Part shown: positions 37,011-45,739 of the stretch, one piece after another
How the letters are laid out: every line of letters begins with the position of its first letter
How positions within the stretch are numbered: the first letter of the stretch is position 1
Source: Steroidobacter denitrificans
GTDB lineage: Bacteria > Pseudomonadota > Gammaproteobacteria > Steroidobacterales > Steroidobacteraceae
DNA: 64,000 nt
Assembly: GCF_001579945.1 (NCBI RefSeq)
Contig: NZ_CP011971.1
Span: forward strand, 62,001 to 126,000
Reading direction: 5' to 3'
Notes under the pieces: generated by a model
The model's input: only the letters and a program-made list of their open reading frames with translations
Database searches by the model: none
Told to the model about the DNA's origin: nothing
Translations under genes and position numbers: made by a program

Positions 37011-38570
37011 ATGAATCTGGTCATGGCGCTGGAGATGGCGGCGCAGTGCCATGCGCAGCGCATTGCGGTGAGCTGCGGGGAGACGCATCTGACGTACGGG
37101 CAGCTGCTGGCGGGCGCGCAGGCAGGCTCGCGGCGCATCGCCGCGGCGGGGGTGAAGTACTTTGGGGTGCTGGACACCAACAGCCCGGCGGTGCCGATTG
37201 CGCTGTTCGCCGCGGCGTATGCCGGGGCGGTGTATGTGCCGCTGAACTACCGGCTCACCGCGCCCGAGCTGCAGGAGCAGCTGCAGCGTATTGCCCCGGC
37301 GGTGCTGCTGAGCGATGAGCCGCTGCTGAGCACGCTGCGCTTGCCGGCGGGGATCGAGGTGCTGCGGCGGGAGGAGTTTTTGCGCCTGAGCCTGGGGGCG
37401 ATCGAGGCCTCGGCATCACCAGGGGCATCACAAGGGGCATCACCAGCGGTAGCGGAAGATCTGGCGGCCCCGGGCCAGGGTGAGGATACCGCCATTCAGC
37501 TGTTCACCAGCGGCACCACGGGGCGGCCCAAGGCGGCGGTGCTGCGTCATCAGAACCTGATGTCCTATGTGCTGGGCACGGTGGAGTTTGGCTGTGCGAG
37601 CGAGACGGATGCGATCCTGATCTCGGTGCCGCCGTACCACATCGCGGGTATCTCGGCGATCTTGAGCTCCACGTATGCGGGCCGGCGCATGGTGCAGATG
37701 GCGAACTTCGATGCCGCCGGCTGGCTGCAGCTGTGCCGCTCGCAGCGGATCAGTAATGCGTTCGTGGTGCCCACGATGCTCTCGCGCATCGTGGATCATC
37801 TGCAGCAGGCGGGGTGTGCGACGGCCGAGGTGCCCTCCTTGCGGGCGATCGCCTATGGGGGGGGCAAGATGCCGCTGGCGGTGATCGAGCAGGCGATGGG
37901 GTATTTCCCGGGGGTGGACTTCACCAATGCGTACGGGCTGACCGAGACGAGCTCGACGATCTGTCTGCTGGGCCCTGAGGATCATCGCAGTGGCTTTGAG
38001 AGCCAGGATCCGCAGATTCGCCGGCGTCTGGCCTCGGTGGGCAAGCCGGTGCCGACGGTGGAGCTGCAGGTGCGCGATGAGGACGGCCAGCTGCTTGGAG
38101 CGGGGCAGTCCGGGGAGATCTATGTGCGCGGCGAGCAGGTCTCCGGGGAGTATCTGGAGCAGGGCAGTCAGCTCAATGCGCAGGGGTGGTTCGCCACGCG
38201 CGATCGCGGCCATGTGGATGGCTTCGGGTATGTGTACCTTGAGGGCCGGGCGGATGATGTGATCGTGCGCGGCGGGGAGAATATCTCCCCCGGGGAGATC
38301 GAGGAGGTGCTGCAGGAGCATCCGGCGCTGCGCGATGCGGCGGTGGTGGCGGTACCGGATCGTCAATGGGGCGAGGGGGTCGGGGCGGCAGTGGTGCTGA
38401 AGGCGGGCGCGAAGGCGACGCCGGCGGAGCTGCAGGAGTGGGTGCGCCGGCGGCTGCGTTCCTCGCGCGTTCCCAGTGAGATCCGTTACCTGGATGAGCT
38501 GCCCTACAATGAGATGGGCAAGGTGCTGCGGCGGGTGCTCAAGCAGCAGTTCGCCGATCTGACGACCTAG
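37011..38570 (+). CDS. AMP-forming acyl-CoA synthetase
   Basis: 519 residues, class I adenylate-forming enzyme. The ATP-binding motif FTSGTTGRPKA starts at residue 165, the A5-like YGLTETSST follows, and ADDVIVRGGENISPGEIEEVL and the C-terminal catalytic Lys in EMGKVLRRVLK are intact. It would make a CoA thioester from a carboxylic acid, such as a steroid-derived acid (FadD3-like or side-chain acid). Substrate is not set by sequence. Codon use is richer in GGG and GTG than in genes on either side, which points to a different origin. A repeated GGGGCATCA-type run occurs at 37425-37443. Confidence 0.85.
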   Translation: MNLVMALEMAAQCHAQRIAVSCGETHLTYGQLLAGAQAGSRRIAAAGVKYFGVLDTNSPAVPIALFAAAYAGAVYVPLNYRLTAPELQEQLQRIAPAVLLSDEPLLSTLRLPAGIEVLRREEFLRLSLGAIEASASPGASQGASPAVAEDLAAPGQGEDTAIQLFTSGTTGRPKAAVLRHQNLMSYVLGTVEFGCASETDAILISVPPYHIAGISAILSSTYAGRRMVQMANFDAAGWLQLCRSQRISNAFVVPTMLSRIVDHLQQAGCATAEVPSLRAIAYGGGKMPLAVIEQAMGYFPGVDFTNAYGLTETSSTICLLGPEDHRSGFESQDPQIRRRLASVGKPVPTVELQVRDEDGQLLGAGQSGEIYVRGEQVSGEYLEQGSQLNAQGWFATRDRGHVDGFGYVYLEGRADDVIVRGGENISPGEIEEVLQEHPALRDAAVVAVPDRQWGEGVGAAVVLKAGAKATPAELQEWVRRRLRSSRVPSEIRYLDELPYNEMGKVLRRVLKQQFADLTT

Positions 38571-38603
38571 CCGATCTGACGACAGAGCGGATAGGAGGGT
38601 GGG

Positions 38604-39467
38604 ATGAAATTCGCACTGTTGCTCGGTTTCAGCCACTATCAGGACTTTCCTGCGCTGGCGCAAGCAGCGGAGACCGCCGGCTTCAGCTCGGTGAGCATAC
38701 CCGACAGTCTGTTCTATCCGCAGACGACCGAGTCGGAATACCCCTACAACGACACGCAGACCATCCGTAATTACATCAATGCCACTGCGTTCATCGAGCC
38801 GTTCATTGCCATGTCCACGATGGCGGCGGTGACTTCGCGTATCCGCTTCTACCCGGGTGTGCTGAAGGTGCCGGTGCGCCAGCCGCTGATATTGGCCAAA
38901 CTACTTAGTTCGCTGGCGGTAGTTAGCAATGAGCGGGTGGCGCTCGGAGCGGGACTCAGTCCATGGAAGGAAGACTTCATCTACAACGGCGTACCTTTCG
39001 AGCGTCGCGGTGTGTTGATGGACGAGTGTATTGCGATCATCCGCGGAGTGATGAGCGGAGAGTTTTTCGAGTTCCACAGCGAGAACTATGACTTCGGGCC
39101 GCTCAAGATGAATCCGGTGCCCGCAACGCCGATACCGATTTTGATCGGCGGACACACAACTCCGGCGCTGAAACGAGCCGCCTATCTCGGTGATGGCTGG
39201 GTGTCGGCCAATAGCGACTTCGATACGCTGGCGAAGCTGATCGGCGAGTTGAATCGTTACCGCCAGGAGTACGGTACTGCGGACCGCACCGATTTCGAAG
39301 TGCACGTCAATGATGCAGCGGCCCGCACGGTGGCAGACTTCCGGCGCCTCGCACAGTTGGGGGCGACCGAGGCCGGTTGGGGATATGCCTCGGCCGTGCG
39401 CGATCGACAGGGACAGATCGACGCCATCAAGCGTTTCGGCGACGAGGTCATTGCCAAGTACTCATAA
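38604..39467 (+). CDS. LLM-class F420-type oxidoreductase
   Basis: 287 residues with a perfect TAGGAGG ribosome-binding site. TIM-barrel LLM fold: MKFALLLGFSHYQD start, ERVALGAGLSPWKEDFIYNG centre, and GGHTTPALKRAAYLGDGWVS (about 192-211). It resembles the paralogue at 50401 more than the one at 2242 (the conserved GDGWVS and Tyr-rich N-terminal loop). Family members use F420 or FMN. It lies just before the CoxG-like gene and the CaiB run, and could supply a redox step on CoA esters. Confidence 0.8.
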   Translation: MKFALLLGFSHYQDFPALAQAAETAGFSSVSIPDSLFYPQTTESEYPYNDTQTIRNYINATAFIEPFIAMSTMAAVTSRIRFYPGVLKVPVRQPLILAKLLSSLAVVSNERVALGAGLSPWKEDFIYNGVPFERRGVLMDECIAIIRGVMSGEFFEFHSENYDFGPLKMNPVPATPIPILIGGHTTPALKRAAYLGDGWVSANSDFDTLAKLIGELNRYRQEYGTADRTDFEVHVNDAAARTVADFRRLAQLGATEAGWGYASAVRDRQGQIDAIKRFGDEVIAKYS

Positions 39468-39744
39468 CCGCCGGGCATCTCAAGCATCCCGGGCATCCAC
39501 AGGCAGGTCAATCGGTGTCAGTTCCGGCTGGCATCGCCACACTTCGCCATGTCCCGAGACGCAGGTATCATTCGATTAGGGGTATCATGTACGCCCGTGA
39601 GTGTCCGTGGCGAGGGCCGGTTCCTGCAGGACTCGGCAGCCGAAGCGGCGCGCGAGCTCATCGATCTGTCCCGTGCGGATGGCGTTCCCTGAGGCGCCGG
39701 GCAGGGCAGCGGTATTTTTTCAAGCAACGGATTCGACACTCGAC

Positions 39745-40368
39745 ATGGCGATAGAACTTCAGCAGACCTTTCAGGTGCAAGCACCCGTCAAAACCGTCAT
39801 GGACTTTCTGCTGGATCCGCAGAACGTCGTTGCATGCATGCCTGGCGCGTCGTTGACCGAGATTGTCGACGACAAGAGTTTCGTCGGTACCGTGAAGATC
39901 AAGGTCGGCGCAGTGACCGCCCAGTACCAGGGTACGATCACGTACACCGAGGTTGATCGCGCTGCCGGCCTCGTGAGGATGCTGGCCGAGGGCAAGGAGC
40001 GCGGCGGCGGCACCGTGCGAGGTACGATCGTCAGCCAGCTCACCGGTATCGACGGCGGCGCGGCGACCAGTGTCGAGACTACCTCGAGCATCGATCTTAC
40101 CGGAAAGATTGCGCAAGTCGGCCGTGGGATGATCGAGGGTGTTTCGGGTCAGATCATCAAGATGTATGTCAATAATGTCCGGGCGATGCTGGAGCCCGCA
40201 GCAGCTGCAGCAGCGGCGGCGGCATCGTCCGATGCTGCGCCGGCGGGTTCCGGACAGTCTCCGGTTCCGCCTGTCAGGCAGGAGTCGATCAATATTGTGG
40301 CGGTGGTCTTGAAAGCGATCGGAGAGCGGCTCGGGAATTTCTTCAAACGTCTGTTCGGGCGTGCCTGA
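39745..40368 (+). CDS. SRPBCC/CoxG-family protein
   Basis: 207 residues from the ATG at 39745. The SRPBCC lipid-binding fold of the CoxG family is indicated by MAIELQQTFQVQAPVKTVMDFLL, VVACMPGASLTEIVDD and FVGTVKIKVGAVTAQYQGT. A variable Ala-rich linker and a C-terminal amphipathic helix (LKAIGERLGNFFKRLFGRA) suggest membrane association. CoxG is usually linked to CO dehydrogenase or other molybdenum hydroxylases; no coxMSL is visible here. It may bind a hydrophobic substrate. Confidence 0.78.
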   Translation: MAIELQQTFQVQAPVKTVMDFLLDPQNVVACMPGASLTEIVDDKSFVGTVKIKVGAVTAQYQGTITYTEVDRAAGLVRMLAEGKERGGGTVRGTIVSQLTGIDGGAATSVETTSSIDLTGKIAQVGRGMIEGVSGQIIKMYVNNVRAMLEPAAAAAAAAASSDAAPAGSGQSPVPPVRQESINIVAVVLKAIGERLGNFFKRLFGRA

Positions 40369-40605
40369 ACAGAAGACATTTCGCGACATCATGTACATGG
40401 CGCAGCAGATTCATGACGATATCGGCGTGCCAAGCGGTTACAGCTGAATTGGCGGGACTCGCGCAATCTCGAGGGGCGGGTCGCAACGGATGTACTGGAT
40501 CGCGGCCTGCCGCGGACGATTTCCGACCTGTTTTCAGCATGAAATCATTGGGGCGATGTGTTGGCGGGTAGTGTTGCCTGACGCAGCGTAACGAGGGTCG
40601 GTATC

Positions 40606-41847
40606 GTGGCTGAATCTGTAGTGCAGGCGGGTTCGTCCCGTGGCGGGGCGCTGGCCGGTATCAAGGTGCTGGATTTCGGGCAGATGGTTTCGGCGCCGTA
40701 TTGCGCCAAGCTGTTCGGCGATTATGGCGCGGACGTGATCAAGGTCGAACTGCCGAATGGCGATGCCGCCCGCAGGGCCGGGCCGTTCCCGGGTGACATT
40801 TCCCACCCCGAGAAGAGCGGACTATTCTTCATCAATAACACTAACAAGCGCGGCATCACCTGCAATGTGTCCAGTACGGCCGGGCGCGAGTTGTTCCTCG
40901 GCCTGCTGCGCTGGGCGGACGTGCTGATCGAAAACAATCTGCCGCAGCAGATGCGTACATGGAATCTCGACTACCCGCAATTGCAGGCGGCCAATCCGAA
41001 TCTGGTGGTCATCTCCATCACTCCGTTCGGACAAAGCGGACCTTATAGCGCCTGGAACGGCTATGATCTGAATGCGTTCCATCTCTCCGGGGCCAGTTCA
41101 CGCTACTGTGGCCGGCCCGGGGAAATGCCCTTGGAACACGGTACATTCTCCGCCGACTACTATGGCGCCATCGCCGGGGCGACCTGGGGAATGGCCGCCG
41201 TCTACGGCCGCGATCTGGTGGGCGGCGGTCAGCAGGTCGATGTGTCCTGCGCCGAGGTGATCGCAGCTTCGTTCGTCGGTAGCCAGAACATTGGACTGGT
41301 GGCGCAAGAGGGCTATTTCGACAAGCGCACCGGCGTCGGCATGCCGCTGGGCGCGCCGGCAACCATATTGCCCTGTAAAGATGGACATGTGTGGATGCTG
41401 GCGCTCGAGAGCGGCCAGTGGGCAGGCCTTTGCAAGGTCATGGGCGATCCGGAGTGGGCGACCCTGGAGATGTTCAAGGACATGAACACGCGCGCCCAGA
41501 ATGCCGACATCCTGTATTCCTTCATTCAGGAATGGACGGCCGAACATACCAAGATGGAAATCATGGAAAAATGTCAGGCTGCCGGTTGTCCGATCACCGC
41601 GGTATTCACGATCGCGGAAGCTGCAGAGCAACCGCATCTGCAGGCACGTGATTATTTCGTCGATATCGAGCATCCGGACCTTGGACGCATCCGTAATCTC
41701 GGTGCGCCGTTCAAGCTGTCGGCCAGTCCCGGCGGTCCCGTCGAGCCGGCGCCGCGCCTGGGGCAGCATAATGCGGAGGTGTATGGCCGGTTGTTCGGTC
41801 TGCAGACGGCGTCGATTGCCTCGTTGCAGGATCAAGATGTCATCTGA
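40606..41847 (+). CDS. CaiB/BaiF type III CoA-transferase 1 of five
   Basis: 413 residues from a GTG at 40606. N-terminal VLDFGQMVSAPYCAKLFGDYGADVIKVELP is classic for the family. The catalytic Asp184 aligns by spacing (FSADYYG, 21 residues before the VGGGQ segment). Type III enzymes transfer CoA directly between acids through a Asp-bound anhydride/thioester. It starts a run of five same-strand paralogues, separated by 30 bases from the next. The acceptor acid is unknown. Confidence 0.85.
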   Translation: MAESVVQAGSSRGGALAGIKVLDFGQMVSAPYCAKLFGDYGADVIKVELPNGDAARRAGPFPGDISHPEKSGLFFINNTNKRGITCNVSSTAGRELFLGLLRWADVLIENNLPQQMRTWNLDYPQLQAANPNLVVISITPFGQSGPYSAWNGYDLNAFHLSGASSRYCGRPGEMPLEHGTFSADYYGAIAGATWGMAAVYGRDLVGGGQQVDVSCAEVIAASFVGSQNIGLVAQEGYFDKRTGVGMPLGAPATILPCKDGHVWMLALESGQWAGLCKVMGDPEWATLEMFKDMNTRAQNADILYSFIQEWTAEHTKMEIMEKCQAAGCPITAVFTIAEAAEQPHLQARDYFVDIEHPDLGRIRNLGAPFKLSASPGGPVEPAPRLGQHNAEVYGRLFGLQTASIASLQDQDVI

Positions 41848-41877
41848 CATCGCCAGGATAACGAGAGGAAAGCCGGT

Positions 41878-43098
41878 ATGGGCAAGATACTGCCGTTGAA
41901 GGGTATCCGGGTCGCCAATTTCGGCTGGGTTTGGGCGGGACCGGTCGCCGGCCAGACGCTGGCATTTCTCGGTGCCGAGGTGTTCAAGGTCGAGTCGCGC
42001 CAGCGCATCGACATGACACGCACCTTGCCGCCCTTCGCCGAGGGTAAACCCGGGCCGGACCGCAGTCTTTCCAATCATGCAAGTTGGGCGGGCAACGGTT
42101 CCGTATCCCTGAACCTGAAGGAGCAGGAGGCATGCGATCTCGCGCGCGACCTCATCGTCCACTCCGACGTGGTGGTGGATAATTTCGGTCCCGGGGTGAT
42201 GGATAGGCTGGGCCTGGGCTATGAACGGATGCGCCGGGCGAAACCCGACATCATCATGCTGTCCATGCCCGCTGCCGGACTGTATGGCCCGTTGGAGCAT
42301 GTGCGCACCTATGGGTTGAGCCTCACGTCGGTGACCGGCCTCGACAGCCTGGTCGGCTACAAGAAGGGGGGGCCGGTACCGTTCGAGAATGCATTCTCCG
42401 ATCCGCTGGCCGGTATCTTTGCGGCATTCGCCGCGATTACGGCGCTGAACCATCGCCGCAATACCGGCCAGGGCCAGCAAGTGGATTTTTCGCAGCAGGA
42501 GGCAGTGATGCAGATGGTCGGGCCGGCCTACATGGATTATTTGTTGAATGGCCGGATCGGTGGACCGAAGGGCAACGAGCATCCACTCGGTATCGCCGCG
42601 CCGCATTCGGTATTTCCTTGCCGCGGCGATGATCGTTGGATCAGCATCGCCGTGCATACCGAGTCGGAGTGGGCGGGCTTGGTCAGTGCAATGGGCGAAC
42701 CGGAATGGGCGCAGGCGGAGCGGTACTCGACGCTGCAGGGGCGCATCGCCAATATCGATGCGCTGCATGCGCAACTCGCCGAGTGGACGGTGCAGCATGA
42801 TGATCGTGCGCTGGCGGAACAGTTGCAGCACCATGGCGTGGCGGCTGCGCCGGTATTGAATGTAGGCGACTTGTTGCAGGATCCGCAGTATGTTTCACGC
42901 AAGACTTTCCTGGAGGTCGAGCATCCACTCGGCTTTCGCGAAACGATCTATGGTGCGTATATCAAGATGAGCCGTACGCCGCCCGATGTGCGGCCAGGAC
43001 CCATGATCGGCCAGGATAACGATTATGTCTTCAGGGAAATCCTGGGGATGAGCGAAGAACGCTATCGCGACCTGGTGGAGCGCAAGATCATCTATTGA
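41878..43098 (+). CDS. CaiB/BaiF type III CoA-transferase 2 of five
   Basis: 406 residues. N-terminal GWVWAGPVAGQTLAFLGAEVFKVES, and catalytic Asp175 in FSDPLAG, 21 residues before NTGQGQ. It has a good GAGAGGAAA-type ribosome-binding site. It belongs to the tandem run; sequence similarity to the flanking members appears moderate, so the run is not a very recent duplication. Likely activates or exchanges CoA on a steroid-derived acid. Confidence 0.85.
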   Translation: MGKILPLKGIRVANFGWVWAGPVAGQTLAFLGAEVFKVESRQRIDMTRTLPPFAEGKPGPDRSLSNHASWAGNGSVSLNLKEQEACDLARDLIVHSDVVVDNFGPGVMDRLGLGYERMRRAKPDIIMLSMPAAGLYGPLEHVRTYGLSLTSVTGLDSLVGYKKGGPVPFENAFSDPLAGIFAAFAAITALNHRRNTGQGQQVDFSQQEAVMQMVGPAYMDYLLNGRIGGPKGNEHPLGIAAPHSVFPCRGDDRWISIAVHTESEWAGLVSAMGEPEWAQAERYSTLQGRIANIDALHAQLAEWTVQHDDRALAEQLQHHGVAAAPVLNVGDLLQDPQYVSRKTFLEVEHPLGFRETIYGAYIKMSRTPPDVRPGPMIGQDNDYVFREILGMSEERYRDLVERKIIY

Positions 43099-43120
43099 AC
43101 GGCATCCGTTGGAGAGGGAC

Positions 43121-44389
43121 ATGTCTGAACAAAGCTTATCCGAAAAACCACTCGCAGGGCTGCGAGTCCTCGATGTATCGACCATGCTGGCCGGTCCCTA
43201 CGGAGCGACGCTGCTCGGTGATCTTGGCGCTGATGTCATCAAGGTGGAATCGCATCTCGGTGATGACAGCCGGCGACTAGGAGCCATGCGCGATGGTGAG
43301 TGCGGTCCCTTTCTGAGCCTCAATCGCAGCAAACGCGCCATTGTCATCGACATGCAGTTGCCGCAGGGGCAGGAGTTGTTCGCCAAGCTTGCCGCGACTA
43401 CGGATGTGCTGATCACCAACGTGCGCGAGCCGGCTCTCAGCAAGCTCGGACTGAACTACGAACAGGTGAAGGCGCATCGACCGGATATCGTCTGGATCGG
43501 CGTCACGGCGTTCGGGCCGGATGGGCCGTATGCGGGGCGCCCCGGAATCGACTTCCTGACACAGGGTTACTGCGGTGTCCTCGGGCTCAACGGCGAGCCG
43601 GACGGCGGCCCGGTACGGACCGGCTTCCCGGCCGTCGATGTCATCACTTCCCTGTTGGTCAGCAATGCCGCGCTCGCCGCGTTGCGTGTGCGCGATCGTA
43701 CAGGTCAGGGCCAGCGCGTCGAGGTGTCGCTGCTGGATGCGCTGATGCATGCTCAGGCAAGTTCCATCGGCAGCTATCTGGCCACCGGCGAGCCGCCCAG
43801 GCGCACCGGTAATCGCAGCCAATACTTTGCACCATCCGGCGTCTATCCGACCAAGGATGGTCGGCACGTGATCATCACCACGCCGAGTGAAAAGTTCTTC
43901 GGCCATGTCTGCCGGGCTCTGGATGCGGAGTGGGATACCGATCCGCGCTTCCACGATATTACCTCGCGGCTCGCCAATCACGATGAGCTCGATCGCGTCA
44001 TGTCCGAGCGGACGCGGCAATTCAATCGTGATGAGCTGGTCGAGCGCTTGATTGCCGCGGATGTGCTGACTGCACCGATCAACGATGTCGATGATGTCGT
44101 CAATGATCCGCAGATCCGCCACAATCGGATGATCGTCGGAGTGGAGCATCCGCTGCTCGGAAATGTGGAGGTGACCGGCGTGCCGATCCGATTCTATAGC
44201 ACCCCGTGCCGCGTCGAAAAGCATCCGCCGATGCAGGGTGAACATACGCGCGAACTGCTGGCGACGCTGGGTTATACCAATACGGATATCGATGCGCTGA
44301 TCAGTGCCGGCGTGGCCGCGGATCGGCAGGATATGCTGCGCCGGCGCGAGGCCAGGAAAGCCCGCCGGGCACAAGCGCAGCGCGCCTGA
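43121..44389 (+). CDS. CaiB/BaiF type III CoA-transferase 3 of five
   Basis: 422 residues from the ATG at 43121, chosen over a TTG at 43109 because GAGAGGG lies upstream. RVLDVSTMLAGPYGATLLGDLGADVIKVES is intact and catalytic Asp173 is in FPAVDVITS, 21 residues before RTGQGQ. The C-terminal tail is Arg/Lys/Ala-rich (RRREARKARRAQAQRA), which the sister genes lack. Substrate unknown. Confidence 0.85.
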   Translation: MSEQSLSEKPLAGLRVLDVSTMLAGPYGATLLGDLGADVIKVESHLGDDSRRLGAMRDGECGPFLSLNRSKRAIVIDMQLPQGQELFAKLAATTDVLITNVREPALSKLGLNYEQVKAHRPDIVWIGVTAFGPDGPYAGRPGIDFLTQGYCGVLGLNGEPDGGPVRTGFPAVDVITSLLVSNAALAALRVRDRTGQGQRVEVSLLDALMHAQASSIGSYLATGEPPRRTGNRSQYFAPSGVYPTKDGRHVIITTPSEKFFGHVCRALDAEWDTDPRFHDITSRLANHDELDRVMSERTRQFNRDELVERLIAADVLTAPINDVDDVVNDPQIRHNRMIVGVEHPLLGNVEVTGVPIRFYSTPCRVEKHPPMQGEHTRELLATLGYTNTDIDALISAGVAADRQDMLRRREARKARRAQAQRA

Positions 44390-44545
44390 TACCGATACAT
44401 CGCGCGGGATCGATGCTGGATCCGCGAACGCCTGGATGCGGGTGGCGCAACCGGCCGGCGATTGCGATGATTGGGAGTTGCGCCGGCCGAGAATCCGTGC
44501 AGCTCGAAGTATCGAGCCAATGAGCGAGGAGCAACGAGGAGTAAG

Positions 44546-45727
44546 ATGGGCCAGTTTCTGAAAGACGTCACCGTACTGGATTTGACGCAACAGTTTTGCA
44601 CCGCGCTGTCCGCTGCCTTCCTGGGGGATTTCGGCGCCCGTGTGCTGCGCCTCGATCTGTTGCCGAAGTCATCGGAGACGACCGGCCGCTGGAATCATGA
44701 GGCCGATCTGATCCACCGTAATAAACTGTCCATTGCGGTCAATCCTGCAACTTCGCAGGGTCGGGATATATTGGCGGCTCTGGTCGCCAAGGCGGACGTG
44801 ATCGTGACCGATTGGCAGCGCGACGAATTGACACGAATCGGGCTCGACTATGCGTCGGCCAGCGCCATGCGGCCGGACATCATTTTTGCCCGCCTGTCCG
44901 GTTTCGGGCCCGCCGGCCCCGATCAGGATCTGCCAGCCATCGATGAATTGGCGGCGGCGCGGACCGGGGCCATGCCGATTCTGCCGCAGCCGGGACAGCC
45001 GCCGGTCTATACCGGTAGCGGAGCGATGCATGCCACCGGACAACTGGCATTCGGGATCGTGACGGCACTGCTGTACCGCCTGCAGAGCGGCGAAGGCCAG
45101 GAAGTCGACGTTTCACTATTCGGCGCGAACATGTATGGATCGTCTCTGGATCTGCAGGCCTTCCTGGCGATCGGTCATGGCGATCGTTTGCTGAACCCGA
45201 TTTCGAGGCTGGATGTCTCCAATCCGATGTCGGGTTCGGTATACGTAAGTGCCGACGGGCGCTGGGTCACACTCACCATGCCGGATACCGACCGCTGGTG
45301 GCCGGCGTTTTGCGGCATCGTCGATATCCCGCAGGACGATCCTCGCTTCGATTCGCATGAAAAACGTACGGAGATCAATCGGCTCGAGCTGATCCACGAA
45401 CTGGAAGGGCGGTTTCGCCGGCATCCGGCCGACCACTGGCGCAAACAATTCCTCGACAAGCAGCTCTCCGCCGATATCATCGAACAGTTCGACTTTCCGG
45501 CGGACGATCCGAGTGCGCGCGATAATCGCTACATCATCGAACTCGATCATCCGAGCTTCGGCAAGGTGAAATCACTGGGCTTCCCGGTTTGGGCGAGTGA
45601 CAGCCCGGCACGTCTCGACCGGCTGGCACCGTGCGTCGGCCAGCATACCGATCAGATCCTGCACGAACTGCTCGGCTACTCGCGCGAATTCATTCACGAG
45701 CTGGCGGATGCCGGCGTTCTGGCATAG
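44546..45727 (+). CDS. CaiB/BaiF-family protein lacking the catalytic Asp, 4 of five
   Basis: 393 residues with AGGAG before the ATG at 44546. The family N-terminus is altered (VTVLDLTQQFCTALSAAFLGDFGARVLRLDLL): the usual VIKVE is VLRLD. By spacing from SGEGQ, the catalytic Asp position is Ala160 (SGAMHATGQ), where three neighbours have Asp. It may be a non-catalytic partner of another CaiB, or use a different mechanism. A 156-base gap separates it from the preceding member. Confidence 0.82.
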   Translation: MGQFLKDVTVLDLTQQFCTALSAAFLGDFGARVLRLDLLPKSSETTGRWNHEADLIHRNKLSIAVNPATSQGRDILAALVAKADVIVTDWQRDELTRIGLDYASASAMRPDIIFARLSGFGPAGPDQDLPAIDELAAARTGAMPILPQPGQPPVYTGSGAMHATGQLAFGIVTALLYRLQSGEGQEVDVSLFGANMYGSSLDLQAFLAIGHGDRLLNPISRLDVSNPMSGSVYVSADGRWVTLTMPDTDRWWPAFCGIVDIPQDDPRFDSHEKRTEINRLELIHELEGRFRRHPADHWRKQFLDKQLSADIIEQFDFPADDPSARDNRYIIELDHPSFGKVKSLGFPVWASDSPARLDRLAPCVGQHTDQILHELLGYSREFIHELADAGVLA

Positions 45728-45739
45728 GCGGAGTCCATC

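Noticed and set aside
41098-42834. Minus-strand open frame of 578 codons across two CaiB genes
   Set aside because: Spans a gene junction, His/Arg-rich with no domain; both CaiB genes are intact on the plus strand.
43277-44590. Minus-strand open frame of 437 codons
   Set aside because: Antisense shadow of the third CaiB gene.
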